Shown: piece after piece, positions 10,845-22,986 of the stretch
How the letters are laid out: each line of letters starts with the position of its first letter
Numbering within the stretch: position 1 is the stretch's first letter
NCBI GenBank assembly: GCA_009809945.1
Contig: WTPW01000315.1
Span: forward strand, 135,599-199,598
Origin: Gigaspora margarita
Taxonomy: Eukaryota; Glomeromycota; Glomeromycetes; Diversisporales; Gigasporaceae
Direction: 5' to 3'
DNA: 64,000 nucleotides
Position numbers and translations under genes: made by a program
The notes under the pieces: generated by a model
Seen by the model: the letters and a program-made list of their open reading frames with translations, nothing else
Told to the model about the DNA's origin: nothing
The model's database searches: none

Positions 10845-13018
10845 AGGCCACTCCAATTTAATTCTTTGTTTAACATAACAAATTCAAATTTTTTTAGAGA
10901 GGAGGGAATTAAACAACATATGATTAGATCCAGTTCAGATCTGGCTAGAATCAGAATAGGTCCATTTTGGGTCTGGTCCAGGATTGGACCAGACTCAGAT
11001 ACTAAATTTTATGCAGACTGGTCTGAGTCTGAATATACTTATATGTATTTTTTTGGTGCTGACAAGTTTACTTAGTGCATGAAGTTAGAATTAATTGGTT
11101 AAATTTTATGAATCATAAGATTTTATAGAATTTTATTAATAAAATTTTATAAAATCTTATAATACATAAATTTTTATTAATTAATTCTAACTTTATGCAC
11201 TAAATAAACATATTTAGCACCTAAAAATGCATCAAATCAGCAGAGTTATTTTTATTTTAACATTTGGAGAATAGATGCATAATTTTGGATTTTTGATCAA
11301 AAAAGTCAAATTTAAGCATCTTTTCTCCAAATTTCAAGTAAAATAAAAACAATTCTGCCAATTTAATGTATTTTTAGGATCTAAATAAGTTTATTTAGTA
11401 CTTAAGTTAGAATTAATTAGTAAAATTTTGTGAATCATGAAATTTTATAGAATTCTATTAATAAACTTCTATAAATCTTATGATACACAAACTTTCACTA
11501 ATTAATTCTAAGTTAATACACTAAGTAAACTTGTTTAGCACCTAAAAATACATCAAATCAGCAGAGTTATTTTTATTTTACTTGAAATTTGGAGAATAGA
11601 TGCATAATTTTGGCTTTTTGATCAAAAAAGTCAAATTTAAGCATCTTTTCTCCAAATTTCAAGTAAAATAAAAACAATTCTGCTGATTTAATGTATTTTT
11701 AGGTTCTAAATATGTTTATTTAGTGCATGGAGTTAGAATTAATTGGTAAAATTTTGTGAATCATAAATTTTATAGAATTTTATTAATAAACTTCGATAAA
11801 ATTTTATTATACACAAACTTTTACTGTTTAATTCTAACTTAATGCACTAAGTAAACTTGTACAGCACCTAAAAATACATCAAATCAGCAGAGTTATTTTT
11901 ATTTTACTTGAAATTTGGAGAATAGATGCATAATTTTGTATTTTTGATCAAAAAAGTCAAATTTAAGCATCTTTTCTTCAAATTTCAAGTAAAATAAAAA
12001 CAATTCTGCTGATTTAATGTATTTTTAGGTTCTAAATAAGTTTATTTAGTGCATGGAGTTAAAATAAATTAGTAAACTTTTGTGAATAATAATTTTATAG
12101 AATTTTATTAATAAAATTCTATAAAATCTTATGATTCACAAACTTTTACTAATTAATTCTAAGTTAATGCACTAAGTAAACTTGTACAGCACCTAAAAAT
12201 ATATCAAATCAGCAGAGATATTTTTATTTTACTTAAAATTTGGTGAATAGATGCTTAAATTTGGATTTTTGATCAAAAAAGTCCAATTCAAGCATTTTTT
12301 TCAAATTTCAAATAAAATAAAAATAATTCTGCTGATTTAATGTATTTTAGGCTCTGTACAAGTTTATTTAGTGCATGAAGTTAGAATAAATTAGTAAAAT
12401 TTTGTGAATCATAAGATTTTATAGAATCTTATTAATAAAATTCTATAAAATCTTATGATTCACAAGCTTTTACTGATTAATTCTAACTCAATTCACTAGG
12501 TAAACTTGTACAGCACCTAAAAATACATCAAATTAGCAGAGTTATTTTATTTTACTTGAAATTTGGAGAAAACATGCTTAAATTTGACTTTTTTGATCAA
12601 AAATCCAAAATTATGTATCTATTCTCCAAATTTCAAGAAAATAAAAATAAATTTACTAATTTGATGTATTTTAAGTGCTAAACATGTTTACTTAGTTTAT
12701 AAAGTTAGAATTAATTAATAAAAATTTGTGTATTATAAGATTTTATAAATTTTATTAATAAAATTCTATAAAATCTTATGATTTATAAAATTTTACTAAT
12801 TAATTCTAAATAACTTATATAATGTTCCTAGGTTTAGCATAACTGCATCATACAGCTACTCTAAGTTTGGTAATTTTCTGTATGGGTTCATTTTAGTAAT
12901 ATGAAAAGTAAAATTTGAATCTATTTTATTATATATACATATGTTGTTTAACTCCCCCTATAATTTGCTCAATCAAGAGGGGGGTTATGTTAAACATAGA
13001 TTTAAATTTGAATGGCCT
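10845..13018. mobile_element. 2.2-kb TIR element carrying satellite array 2
   Basis: Left end AGGCCACTCCAATTTAATTC then TTTGTTTAACATAAC; right end, reverse-complemented, AGGCCATTCAAATTTAAATC then TATGTTTAACATAAC. TIR similarity extends about 80 bp, including GTTAAACAACATATG. These ends match the 4604-5132 MITE. Candidate 10-bp flanks TATATCAGTT and TATATTGATT agree at 7 of 10, all differences being transitions, so a long (9-10 bp, Mutator-like) duplication is possible but unproven. Between left TIR and array (10925-11040) is a GC-richer segment with the palindrome GGTCTGGTCC...GGACCAGACTC. Non-coding. Confidence 0.75.
11047..12830. repeat. Satellite array 2: alternating palindromes, period 324-326 bp
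   Basis: TGATCA centres at 11294, 11619, 11945, 12270 and 12594 give spacings of 325, 326, 325 and 324. The design matches array 1: one palindrome centred on TTTTGATCAAAA with GCATCTTTTCTCCAAATTTC arms, the other on TTTTATTAATAAAA with AATTAATTAGTAAAATTTTG arms, linked by a GTGCTAAACAAGTTTACTTA-like segment. The primary sequence is clearly diverged from array 1, yet the unit length is almost identical. Confidence 0.9.
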
Positions 13019-13019
13019 T

Positions 13020-15050
13020 ATATTGATTATTTTATTATGATCAGATTTTTTCAAAAAAATAAAATAATTAAATATAATTTTACTTTCTTTATTATAAAGA
13101 AAAGCACAAAATTCTAAAGGTATCACATAAATATTGCACTTATTTTCCAATTGTTTTTTAATTGAAACTGTTTTTAGAACTATTACAAAGTGACTATATT
13201 TGATTTTTTACTAATGTTCTAATTACGTTTTAATTTTTATATTTAAGATAATTTTTTTCATTCTAATTAATGAATTTTCAAGTATTCTATAAAGTAAATA
13301 TTCAAACCCCTATATTAATAAAAAAAATAAAAATGCAGCTTTATTCTTTAACTTTATATAAATAATTAGTAAAAATTTTAAAGCAATTGCACATCTATAT
13401 AATAAGTTGATACTTTTAAAATAAGTCTTATTGAATAATATAATAGCAATAGCTTTATTTTGTTAGTACTTGGTGCTATCTAAATTACTTCTTTGAAAAG
13501 GTTTGGTTGTATTAACATTTAATTTTGGAAATAGATTTTGTTAGGTTAACTTTTTTTGGTAATTTTGGGTTTCACCAAATTCAACTAATTGTATAAAAAG
13601 AGCTCTATATCTTGCTTAAGCATGCACCTATAAAAGAGCATCACAGTATTGCAAAAGTATTGTGAAGAGCTAAGCTAACTATATTGCACTCAAAGTATTT
13701 TTGTTTCAGATATCAGTTGTATATATATTGAATTTTGCTTTTAAGGGTATATGTTTACATATATTTAATTATAATAAGGATAAGTATAATGCTCACCAGT
13801 GGTGAATTTCACCAATCCAATTAGAATTAAAGATCAGGTGTAATATGCAAAACAATTTTGTGTAACAAAAATAAGAATTTTTTAAAAAATCACTACTTTT
13901 TTTTATGCAAAAAAAAATTTCTCATAAAATTTTGGTATAAACTATACCCCCTGCCCATCCCAGTTCTTACCCTTACCCTAATATTAAAGAGATTTAATTT
14001 TTATTTGGTTTGCTACATATAATTATATATAAATGGATAATCACTGGTGAATGCTAAATTAATTCTTATAATAAAAAAAATTATTAATTGTTAACATAAA
14101 ATTGTTAACTTAATAAATCATTCTTAAGAATTATCTGATATGGGTAGAAACATTTATTGGGTGATTTTTTAGAGTGCTAAGAAAAATCAGGCGCTATTAG
14201 AAATTTAAATTTTCATTGGTTAATATTATTAGGTGGGGTAAGATCTTAAGAAGTAAAATTCATTTAATAAATGTCTCTACTCTATGCATAAAAAGTATCA
14301 ATAAATGATATAATTAGTAATTAATCATTGTTTTTATATACTCTATATAAAAATTATAATAGTGATAAAAGATCATGCAATTTTTACCTAATAATAATAA
14401 TAGTTTCACAAAAGTGTATCTGCAAATATTTGTAATAGTAATATAAATTTTCTATTACTATTACAAATATATTATCTATATGTAAAGAAAGTAATAAAAC
14501 TCTTCTATTACCAATAGCAATAATAGAAATTTTGTAGTATAGAGTAATTTATCTCAATATAATTGTTTGAATTAAATATTCTTGTACATATTTATTTATT
14601 ATCCCTTATACGATCATTAATACAATCAATAATTTGATTAAATCTTTGATTGGATTATTTTCTATGAAGATGTTCTATATATAGTGGATAATTCATTTAT
14701 TAATTATACCAATTTCTAAAGAATCATGATTACTTGATCATAGCATTTGATCACCACATGCATACCTATAGTTAGTAGTAGAATTATTAAATTATGGCAA
14801 TTATAGGATTTTACTAGTAGTAAAATTAATTATAGCACAGCATCTAATTGCTATAAAAATTATATGCTATAATGCCATAATGCTATAATGTCAATTAGAA
14901 ATGTTAATCTGCTTGCTGAACTTAGTTTGATACTGTTTGGAACCAAACCCAATGGAACTCAAGTCTTTGCAATCACATGAATTTTAATATTAAATAATGA
15001 TTCAAACAAGTTTAAATAGATCAGGTAAGCAATATTAATTTGTAGACTAT
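13020..15050. other. AT-rich interval without supported gene
   Basis: Stops in all frames. A weak TIR-like pair (GCTCACCAGTGGTGAAT near 13793; CACTGGTGAATGC near 14044) may mark a degraded MITE. Short ATAATGCTATAATG repeats lie at 14860-14890. Nothing stronger was found. Confidence 0.35.
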
Positions 15051-15054
15051 TGTT

Positions 15055-15420
15055 ATAACAAACAAAAAATTACTATCTTATGACAAACAAAACTCAATTT
15101 TCTTTGACTTTTTTTTTTTGATATAACAAACAAAAAATTACTAACTTATAATAAACAAAAATTAATTTTTTTTGTTTTTTTTTAATTTAAAGTGGCATGA
15201 TATGATGAATAAAAAATCACTATATTATAACAAACAAAAATCAATTTTTAACCTTTTTTAATTTAATATGGTGTGAAATAATGAATAAAAAATTACTATC
15301 TTATAATGAACAAAAATTAATTTTCTTTGACTTTTTTTAATTTAATGTGGCATGATATAATGAATAAAAAATTACTATTTTATAACAAACAAAAATCAAT
15401 TTTTTTGACTTTTTTTTGTT
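15055..15420. repeat. Tandem repeat, about 77-79 bp, five diverged units
   Basis: The motif AATAAAAAATTACTATCTTA followed by TAACAAACAAAAATTAATTT and a T-run with TTTAATTTAAAGTGGCATGA recurs with spacings of roughly 69, 79, 77 and 79 bp. Non-coding. Confidence 0.75.
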
Positions 15421-15689
15421 TAAATTAAAAGTTAATTTAAGGGTAGAGGATATATAGATCAATTTTTATATAATATGTATAGCAAATCAAGCCCTTATAT
15501 AGAGAATAAAAATATGCCACTAAAAAAAATTTTCAAGAACACAATTAATTTTTTTCAAAATTTTATATTTTAATAAATTAAAATATGCATTTTCTAAAGA
15601 TATAAATTTTTTTCTCTTTGACAATCATGCTCTATTTATTAGATATTATTGACATATACAAAATACACAACAAAAACATATCTAGACTA

Positions 15690-16345
15690 TAATAGGTCAC
15701 AACCCAGCTACTATAAATTGGTGCCCAAGTAGGATTGTTAACTGGTGTTTGTCAAATGAAAGTGACCATGATCTTTTGTTATGAGTACATCTTTTGAATA
15801 TAATGAGGTACCTAGTTACCACTTCATAAACCATTCCTCCAAAAAACTTTATCTCTGAGCTTTTCATAAAGATAAAGAAAAAGAAAGAGGAAATCTTAAA
15901 GGGAAAAGAACTACTAAACGAAAACCAACAAACAAAACCAAAAAAGAAAATTCTAAGAAAAAGAAACAAATAAAAGAAAAACCAAAGATAAAGAAATAAA
16001 AGAATAGAAAATGAAGGTGTTACTACGTCTAAAACACTATGATGATAAAAATTATATAACACTGCATAGGTAAAACCTATCAAAGCATTATATGTACATA
16101 AAAAAAACTAGATCTAAGGTAAGAAATTTCTTCATGTGCCCTCCTGATTCTGAGCCCCATTATTCATTGTTTATTTGTCACAAACTCACTTGTGACAGTA
16201 CCAGTTCCAGCCTGGGGATGCATTCCCAATTTGGAAGGAGTAAACACTGCTAATCTTTTTGAGGGGGTAAGCTAGGATGCCCACTTTTTGGCAAAAATTT
16301 TGAAAAATCCAAATGGGCGCGAGATGTTACTTGAAGCAAATTTAA
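15690..16345. repeat. Dispersed repeat R, copy 1
   Basis: An A-rich central tract, then CACAAACTCACTTGTGA and AATTTGGAAGGAGTAAACA-like blocks, are shared in the same order with 24890-25330 and 57130-58560. Flanking blocks include TTACCACTTCATAAACCATT and TTTTCATAAAGATAAAGAAA. No protein frame is conserved among the copies, so this looks like an untranslated retroposon or an old transposon remnant. Termini are not defined. Confidence 0.5.
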
Positions 16346-16854
16346 AGGAGAGTATAGGAAAATAAAACTCATTTTTTTGTTGTTTCTATTGTTTGACCAC
16401 AAGATACTTCGTCGACAAAAACTACTTTATCATCTTCACCAGAATTTCTTGTACCAAGAGCACCAACTGCCAGTTATCTTGCACAACTGATGCTTCTGGC
16501 TTGCATGCCAAATATAAGAAAGGAGTCCCAGAGCAGCAGTTGACCTTTCTAAAAACTGTATACTTGTGTTATTCTACAGTACTTTTAAGTATCTCAACAA
16601 AAAACTTTTTGTTTTTCTTCCATCAAAAATTTGGTCCAGATGATCATCAGAAAGAGTGTAATTTTTGGATTGAAGATATAAATTTTAATAAACAAATTAT
16701 TTTAAAAAAATATAATTGTATATATCATAAAGTTTGCTGCAGTAGCTTCAAATTTGCTAGGGTTATACAAAATTGTTAATTTTGATTGGCTAGATCATAT
16801 GATTATCATATGATTTTTGTAAACAAAAAATCAATACCAATTTCTAACTACATA

Positions 16855-17193
16855 CAGTCAGACCTCCATAAATCAATCTCCATAAATGCAATACCTCTCT
16901 AAATGCACGTTTTTGTTTTGTCTATAAAAATTATTAGTGTTAAATGCATGTTCTATATTCTGTAAATGCATGTTCTTTCAAATAATTTTCTATATTATGC
17001 TACCTCTCTAAATGCACATAGCCAATTAAATTTTAGTATTTAAGATAGGTTATACCATTTTTGGTAGAAGTTATACAATTTGATGATCTAATTCTTAAAG
17101 CTGCAATTTAATTGGCTCTCTCTAAATGCAATACCTCTCTAAATACATGTTGTAGGCTTGTCTGTACACATTGCATTTATGGAGGTATGACTG
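16855..17193. mobile_element. 339-bp Tc1/mariner (pogo-like) MITE
   Basis: Ends CAGTCAGACCTCCATAAATC (left) and CAGTCATACCTCCATAAATG (right, reverse-complemented) are flanked by TA dinucleotides at 16853-16854 and 17194-17195. The CAGTCAGACCTC terminus and TA target are typical of pogo/Tigger-like elements. The interior repeats CCTCTCTAAATGCA several times in both subterminal regions. No transposase. Confidence 0.85.
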
Positions 17194-17475
17194 TATTTCT
17201 CAGTAAATATCTAACCAATATTAATGATTTTACTACTATTAGAATTACAGATACCTATTATACAACTTTTATAATAAATTTTAAAATAACCAACTTAATA
17301 AAATTTTCTTTAATTTAAAAAGAAAAAATTCTTGCTATTAAGATCATATGAAAAATAATCTATATATTCTTTACCCTTAATGTGATGACAATTGATCATT
17401 TTAATTTTTTAATTATTAATATAAATATATAATTTCATTTTTTTACATATTTTTTTGTTTGAATTTTACTATTCA

Positions 17476-17835
17476 ATGGATGAAAACAATATATTTGAAA
17501 AACTTATCAATTCAATTGAATCTACTTCTTCAGGTTCAATATTTCAAAATGCACTTGAAACTGGAATACTTATAGTAACAAACCATCCTCCAAAGTAAGT
17601 AAAAAAGGACCCTTTCTGGAATGAACTTACTAAAGTTAGTGATAAATGATATTGCTACCTTTGTAATAAAGCCTATGCATTGAAAACAGGTTTCTAAGTG
17701 AAAAAATGTTTTCAAAAAAAAAAAATACAATCAACCCAATATGTAAAAAGTTGTTTAAAGAAAATGCTTTTGCAAGTCTCTACTTAAAGATCTGCTATGA
17801 AGCAGTTAATAAAGATTAATATATTAGATGAAAAA
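17476..17835 (+). pseudogene. Decayed N-terminus of a BED-finger (hAT-like) transposase
   Basis: An ATG at 17476 opens a 40-codon frame (MDENNIFEKLINSIE...). After a stop and a frame shift, 17606-17700 reads KDPFWNELTKVSDK-stop-YCYLCNKAYALKTG. The order W, then C-x2-C, then a basic/aromatic stretch, is the first half of a BED zinc finger, which precedes the catalytic region in many hAT transposases. The His half is blurred by an A-run at 17717-17728, and in-frame stops occur. The downstream catalytic domain is absent. The family call rests on one short motif. Confidence 0.45.
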
Positions 17836-17901
17836 ATAACAGTAAATAGATGCTATAATATTATAATACAAAAATTTTATATATTTTAGAATGTATTTGC
17901 T

Positions 17902-18427
17902 TTAAGGGTAGGGGGTACAGATTGCAAATTATATATAAAATTCGTGGTATTGATTTATTCTTTTTAAAATTTTGTAAAATTTTTTTAAGCAAATCATTTT
18001 TGAACTATTAAATAAAAGTATAAGCAGGTCTTTCTGATTCTAAAAATAGCAAATTTGTTAAAATTGGTTAAATATTTGTCAAGCTATGATGATTTAAATT
18101 TTAGTTGTCAAAAGTTGTTTACAAAATCATATGATGATCATATGATATCGACAATCAAAATTAATCATTTTGTGTAACTAGAGAAAATTTGAGCCCACTG
18201 GGGAAACTTTATGATATATAGAAGTATAATTTTTTTAAATATATACTTCATTAAAATTTTACTATTATATAATGTGCATTTTGTTCTATATATTATAAAA
18301 TTTTAGTCAAATTTGATTACAACTGTGAAAAGTTTTATTAGTAGCACATTTTTAATTTCTATATAAATCTCATTGTACAACTGAAATCATATAATAAATG
18401 ATCTACTGTATATACCCCCTACCCTTA
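17902..18427. mobile_element. TIR element with TTAAGGGTAGGGGGTA ends, copy 1
   Basis: Left end TTTAAGGGTAGGGGGTACAG; right end, reverse-complemented, TTAAGGGTAGGGGGTATATA. Most of the interior aligns with 19306-19819 (for example TTGATTTATTCTTTTTAAAA and TTGTCAAGCTATGATG). An internal palindrome TCATATGATGATCATATGA is present. Non-coding. Confidence 0.7.
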
Positions 18428-18470
18428 ATAATGTAATAGTAATATGTTTATCAAAAGAAAAAAATAGTAA

Positions 18471-18622
18471 GGGCCGTGACAGATATTACGTAATATCATT
18501 TTATCAGAGAGCTACCCCCTCCCCCCACATAAGACCAACTAGCCAATCAAATTATATAATTAGTCTTATGTAAAAAAATTTTTTGACCCCCCTAGGATAT
18601 TACGTAATATCTGTCGCTGCCC
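18471..18622. mobile_element. 152-bp PIF/Harbinger-like MITE
   Basis: Ends GGGCCGTGACAGATATTACG (left) and GGGCAGCGACAGATATTACG (right, reverse-complemented) are each followed by TAATATC and flanked by 3-bp duplications TAA at 18468-18470 and 18623-18625. A 3-bp TWA duplication plus a GGGC terminus is typical of PIF/Harbinger. The same ends bound the composite element at 50538-56576. Non-coding. Confidence 0.8.
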
Positions 18623-18657
18623 TAATAGCAATAAGCAGATTTATTAAATTGCTTATA

Positions 18658-19088
18658 CAGTGTATGACACTTAAAGACTAACATCATGTGACTTTGTCCC
18701 ATTTTGAAAATTTTATATTAAATCTTGATGTTTTGTTGATTTCCTACATTTTGATTAGCTAAAATTAGATTTTTATATTTTAATTTGCTAAAATCTGATT
18801 GGCTAAAATTTTTTTAAAATTTTAATTTTTAAAATTNACNAATCATAGGANACAAAGTCATATNATTTGTCCNATTTNTGGCAATTTTTTACATATNNTA
18901 TAAAAATTAAGCATCTTTAAAATGTTATAACTTAAAAACAAATAATAATTTTTTAAAAAACAAAGCCATTAAATTGTAGTAAATTAACTAAACTACAAAT
19001 TAGCAGCTTTCTTTTTTTTTGAATATCTTTTCTGTATCAAGAGCTATTAGCTTTTAAAATTATTTTAGTCTTTAAGTATCACGCACTG
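18658..19088. mobile_element. 431-bp Tc1/mariner-like MITE
   Basis: Ends CAGTGTATGACACTTAAAGA (left) and CAGTGCGTGATACTTAAAGA (right, reverse-complemented) are flanked by TA at 18656-18657 and 19089-19090. The interior carries nested inverted segments around CATGTGACTTTGTCCCATTT and its diverged complement (18840-18890), where several N calls occur. Non-coding. Confidence 0.75.
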
Positions 19089-19305
19089 TACAAGTATAAT
19101 TATTAATACTATAATGCAATTATATAAACTAAGTTCAAAAAATCAGTTTTTATTTAAATATGCTCCAAACAGAGTTCCAACTAGTTTTAAGCACAAGCTA
19201 ACTAGTTGGAGCAGGATAATTCTCTAGTCATAATGGTATAATGTTATAATGCTACAATTAATAAAATTATTTTTCCAATAGTGAAATAGTTTTGTCATTG
19301 ATGTT

Positions 19306-19819
19306 CAAGAGTAGGGGGTACAAATTGCAAATTACATATAAAATTCATAGTATTGATTTATTCTTTTTAAAATTTTGTAAAATTTTTTAAAGCAAATTGT
19401 TTTTGAACTATTAAATAAAGTTTAGAGCAAATTTTCTGATTCTAAAAATAGCAAATTTATTAAAATTGGTTGAATATTTGTCAAGTTATGCCATTTTAAA
19501 TTTTAGGTGTCAAAAGTTGTTTACAAAATCATATAATAATTATATAATATCGACCAATCAAAATTAATCATTTTGTAAAACTAGTGGAAATTTGAGCCAA
19601 CTGAGAGAAACTTTATGATATATAGAAGTCTAATTTTTTAAATTTTAAAATTTTACTATTATATAATGTGCATTTTGTTCTAGATATTATAAAATTTTAG
19701 TCAAATTTGGTTACAACTATAAAAAGTTTTATTGTAATACATTTTTAATTTCTATATAAATCTTATTGACCAGTACTACTGAAATCATATAATAAATAAT
19801 CTATGTACCCCTACCCTTA
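19306..19819. mobile_element. TIR element with TTAAGGGTAGGGG ends, copy 2
   Basis: A diverged near full-length copy of 17902-18427 in the same orientation, from GAGTAGGGGGTACAAATTGC to the TACCCCTACCCTTAA right end. Two copies under 1 kb apart imply either independent insertion or local duplication; the segments between and flanking them are not duplicated, favouring insertion. Confidence 0.7.
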
Positions 19820-20299
19820 ATAAAACTTTAGCAATTGATGAAACTATTGACGATTGATAAAATTACTAACAATTGACAAAATTCTTGATGAAATTAATTT
19901 AACTAATAAGTTATAAAAATGCAGTTGGCTCTTAGGTGACAATCTTCTTTTAATGACCTCCAAATATTCTTGAATCATAAATTTTTCAAAATTACTATTA
20001 TTTATCATAGTAAATATTTATCAGATAACAGCATATTAATTTTGTAACAATAATTAGAATGAACATTAGTTTAAATAATTTTTTTAATTTAATTAGTTGA
20101 TGTAATATACATTTGATCTAATTTTAGGCCTATTTTGTGCCCTATTTTACAAGACTTTTATATAACACTATTCTAAATTAATTCATATTTATTTAATTAT
20201 CTACAAAAATTCTAGTAATAATATTGCAATACTTAAATTGTAATGCACTCACTTCAAGAAAAAATTGTTTTCTTACCCTTTTCTATTAAAATAGTTTAT

Positions 20300-21628
20300 A
20301 ATAGTACTGGTAAATGACTAGTTATTTGCCTATTTTCTCAATGATTCCAAATGATTTTAAAATAACTGATCATTCTTAGTCATTCAAAAATCTTAGGTTA
20401 TTTGAAAATGACTCATAATCAAATGACTGTAGTCATTTGGAAATAACCACAGTCATTTGAGTCATTGGTCATTTCACATATAGAATTGACATCCTATTGG
20501 TCATAAAAACCTGTATAATGCTTCTTATAATTTGATCATGTAATTTTTAACTTGCTAATTTTAATCTGGAGAAATTCTCTATTAAATCATATCAACTAAG
20601 AATATAATAATCAATTACATCATAATTATGTATATTGATATATACAAATTTTTATTAAAATTCATTATCGTACAAGAATACAATCTATCTAAAACCATTC
20701 TAAGCACTAACTTATCATTTACCCTAACTCTAAACTAAACAAGTCTACTAATTATTATAATAATACTAACCTAACCACTAATATAATCATTCTTCCTGAC
20801 CCTAAACTAAACTCCAAGGCTACTCATCAATTGTTAATTGTCAAGAGATGAATCCACAATCTAGAATACAATAACATGTAGCATAATACCATTCAATACA
20901 ATTTTATCTACTAGCAAATAACACCTCCAGAAAATAGATAATACTAATTACTAGCAAATGATAGCTTCACAAAAGTGTAAACTACATATGACATTAGTAA
21001 TAAACAAAGATTTGAAGAAGCAGTAATATCAAATACAACCTCACCTGCAAACAAAGAAACAACACAGCTGCAAAAAAAAAATTGTTTATGAAAGAAGAAA
21101 TTGTAATATAACAAAGAAAAAAAGTCTATACTTATCAAGATGAAGCACCAATTCTGACTTCACCACAAATAATAAAATGACAGTCCAAAGCATAACTGTA
21201 AAAAAAAACCTATATAATTATTTACAATAATACAAATAACATGACAACAACAAAAGCAAAACATGAAAAACATAATAAATACACCACAACTAAAACCCAA
21301 TTAAGATAAATCTAATGATACTAATTATGATGCCAATAGTGACCAACAATGATACCAATGATGATACTAATATCAATACCAACAATGATACAAATAACAA
21401 TAGTAACTATAAAATAGCACTATAAAAAAAAAGCTAGTTAATATATATAGTAGTAAAAAAAAAGTACTATAAACAAAAAAATTTTTAATACTTATATGCA
21501 GATTTTGCAGGCATGTGTAATCTAATTTCAAATAACCATAACAGGTCATCAGGTTTTGAAATGACCCAATAACTAGTCACTAGTTATTTGTATCATTTGG
21601 ATCATTTCAAATCATTTACCATTACTGA
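20300..21628. mobile_element. 1.3-kb TIR element with TCATTT/AAATGA subterminal repeats, hAT-like
   Basis: Left end AGTACTGGTAAATGACTAGT; right end, reverse-complemented, AGTAATGGTAAATGATTTGA. Both subterminal regions are dense in AAATGACT-like words and their complements (20310-20475 and 21525-21615). The interior has no open frame and contains degenerate CCCTAACTCTAAAC tracts (20715-20815). No target duplication could be matched, so the exact limits are approximate. Confidence 0.55.
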
Positions 21629-22139
21629 ATTGAGTTATTATTACACGATTTTATTTATTCTTAAAATAGGTTAATATTTTGGTGATTATTGTAACTTTCT
21701 GTTTTTACTAACTGATATATTTCTAATTAAATGCCTATTAGTTATTTTTGGTATAATTTTTTTTCTATCTTAGATAGTCTTGCTAGTACTTTATTAATAT
21801 ACAAATGATACACCTAGTGTTGTCACTGGACAGCTTTGGACAATGATTTGAACAATTTTGAACAATTTTGAACAATTAAATAAAGTAAAATTACTTAAAA
21901 TTTTATCAAGATAACCTACTTAAATTTTAACTAAAATGTGTTTAGCACCTAAAAAATATATAGTTGTATATTTTTTTTAGATAGATTTATTAATTATTAA
22001 AACCTGAACAAGTTTTGAACAATCTTGGACATTTGGACAATTTGGATATGAACAAGCCAAAAAAGGCTATGAACAGCCAAAACATACAACACTGGATATA
22101 CTGTTTGCTACTAAGTTGTAAATCTAATATCATTGGCTA

Positions 22140-22590
22140 CTATCTGCAGATTATACATGTTGAATCAATAAATACTAGGTATATACTGAAAATCAAGTTT
22201 TCTAGTATGTACTTGGTATTCTACTATAGATTTGCAAAATAACAGTTGCATATCAGTAGTATATAGGATGCATATTAGTAAAATACCAGAAGGTAGATAA
22301 ATACTAGTAATATAATAGTAACATGCCAGGTCACCCTAGTATCTTACTCTTAGTACTATTTGAACTAAGAGTAAGATACTAGAATGTTCTTGTATATTAC
22401 TATTGTGTTACTAGTATTGACCTACCTCCTTGTATCTTACTGATATACATCTTATATGCTACTGATATGTAACTGTTATTTGCTGATCCATAATAAAATA
22501 CTGAGTACATACTAGGAAACTTGTTTCCTAGTATGTACCTGATATATACCTAGTATTTATTGATTTAATCTATATTAAGTGCCCAAATAC
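22140..22590. repeat. 450-bp foldback palindrome
   Basis: Arms of about 215 bp converge on a near-perfect stem, CTAGTATCTTACTCTTAG (22336-22353) against its complement ending at 22382, with a short loop near 22357. Outer arms share AATCAATAAATACTAGGTAT. ACTAGTA words are repeated throughout. Probably a foldback-type MITE; target duplication unresolved. Confidence 0.65.
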
Positions 22591-22644
22591 AACTTATTGC
22601 ACTAGTGCAACAAAAGAACTAAGTAGCTCTGTTAGATGGGTTCA

Positions 22645-22926
22645 TATTATTTTGCCAACAATCACTTTACTGACATAATATTTTACTGACAAATATTCTC
22701 TAACAAGTTCATTTTACTGATAGTTTGTTTCACTGAATCTTATTTCACCAACAATTTTTTTTTAAAAAGCACACTAACTTTAACCCTAATTTTACCTGAC
22801 TCTCTACTTTGATGACCAGAATTACTTTGTCAGTAAAATGGCTTCAGTGAAATAAACTGTCAGTAAAATGAACTTGTAATTGTTAGTGAAATATTATATT
22901 AGTGAAGTGATTGTTAACAAAATAAT
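22645..22926. mobile_element. Long-TIR MITE with TTTTACTGACA repeats, copy 1
   Basis: Left TATTATTTTGCCAACAATCA; right, reverse-complemented, aligns as AATTATTTTGTTAACAATCA. The inverted arms extend over about 130 bp, with repeated TTTTACTGACA and TTTCACTGA words, around a core containing CTAACTTTAACCCTAA. A second, interrupted copy is at 48811-49247. Non-coding. Confidence 0.65.
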
Positions 22927-22986
22927 TGCCACTCCTGTTGGATTACCACACTATAAAAAATACATTCCACACTAAAATAGAATAAC

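Noticed and set aside
15055..15420. Evenly spaced repeats considered as a CRISPR array
   Set aside because: Units are tandem and diverged with no unique spacers; the genome is eukaryotic.
15697..16083. 128-residue F/S/L-rich minus-strand frame
   Set aside because: Complement of an A-rich low-complexity tract in dispersed repeat R; other copies of the repeat do not keep the frame.
16393..16779. 128-residue plus-strand frame
   Set aside because: No recognisable motif, not preserved in related sequence, lies between a dispersed repeat and a MITE and reads through AT-rich DNA; starts at a non-ATG position.
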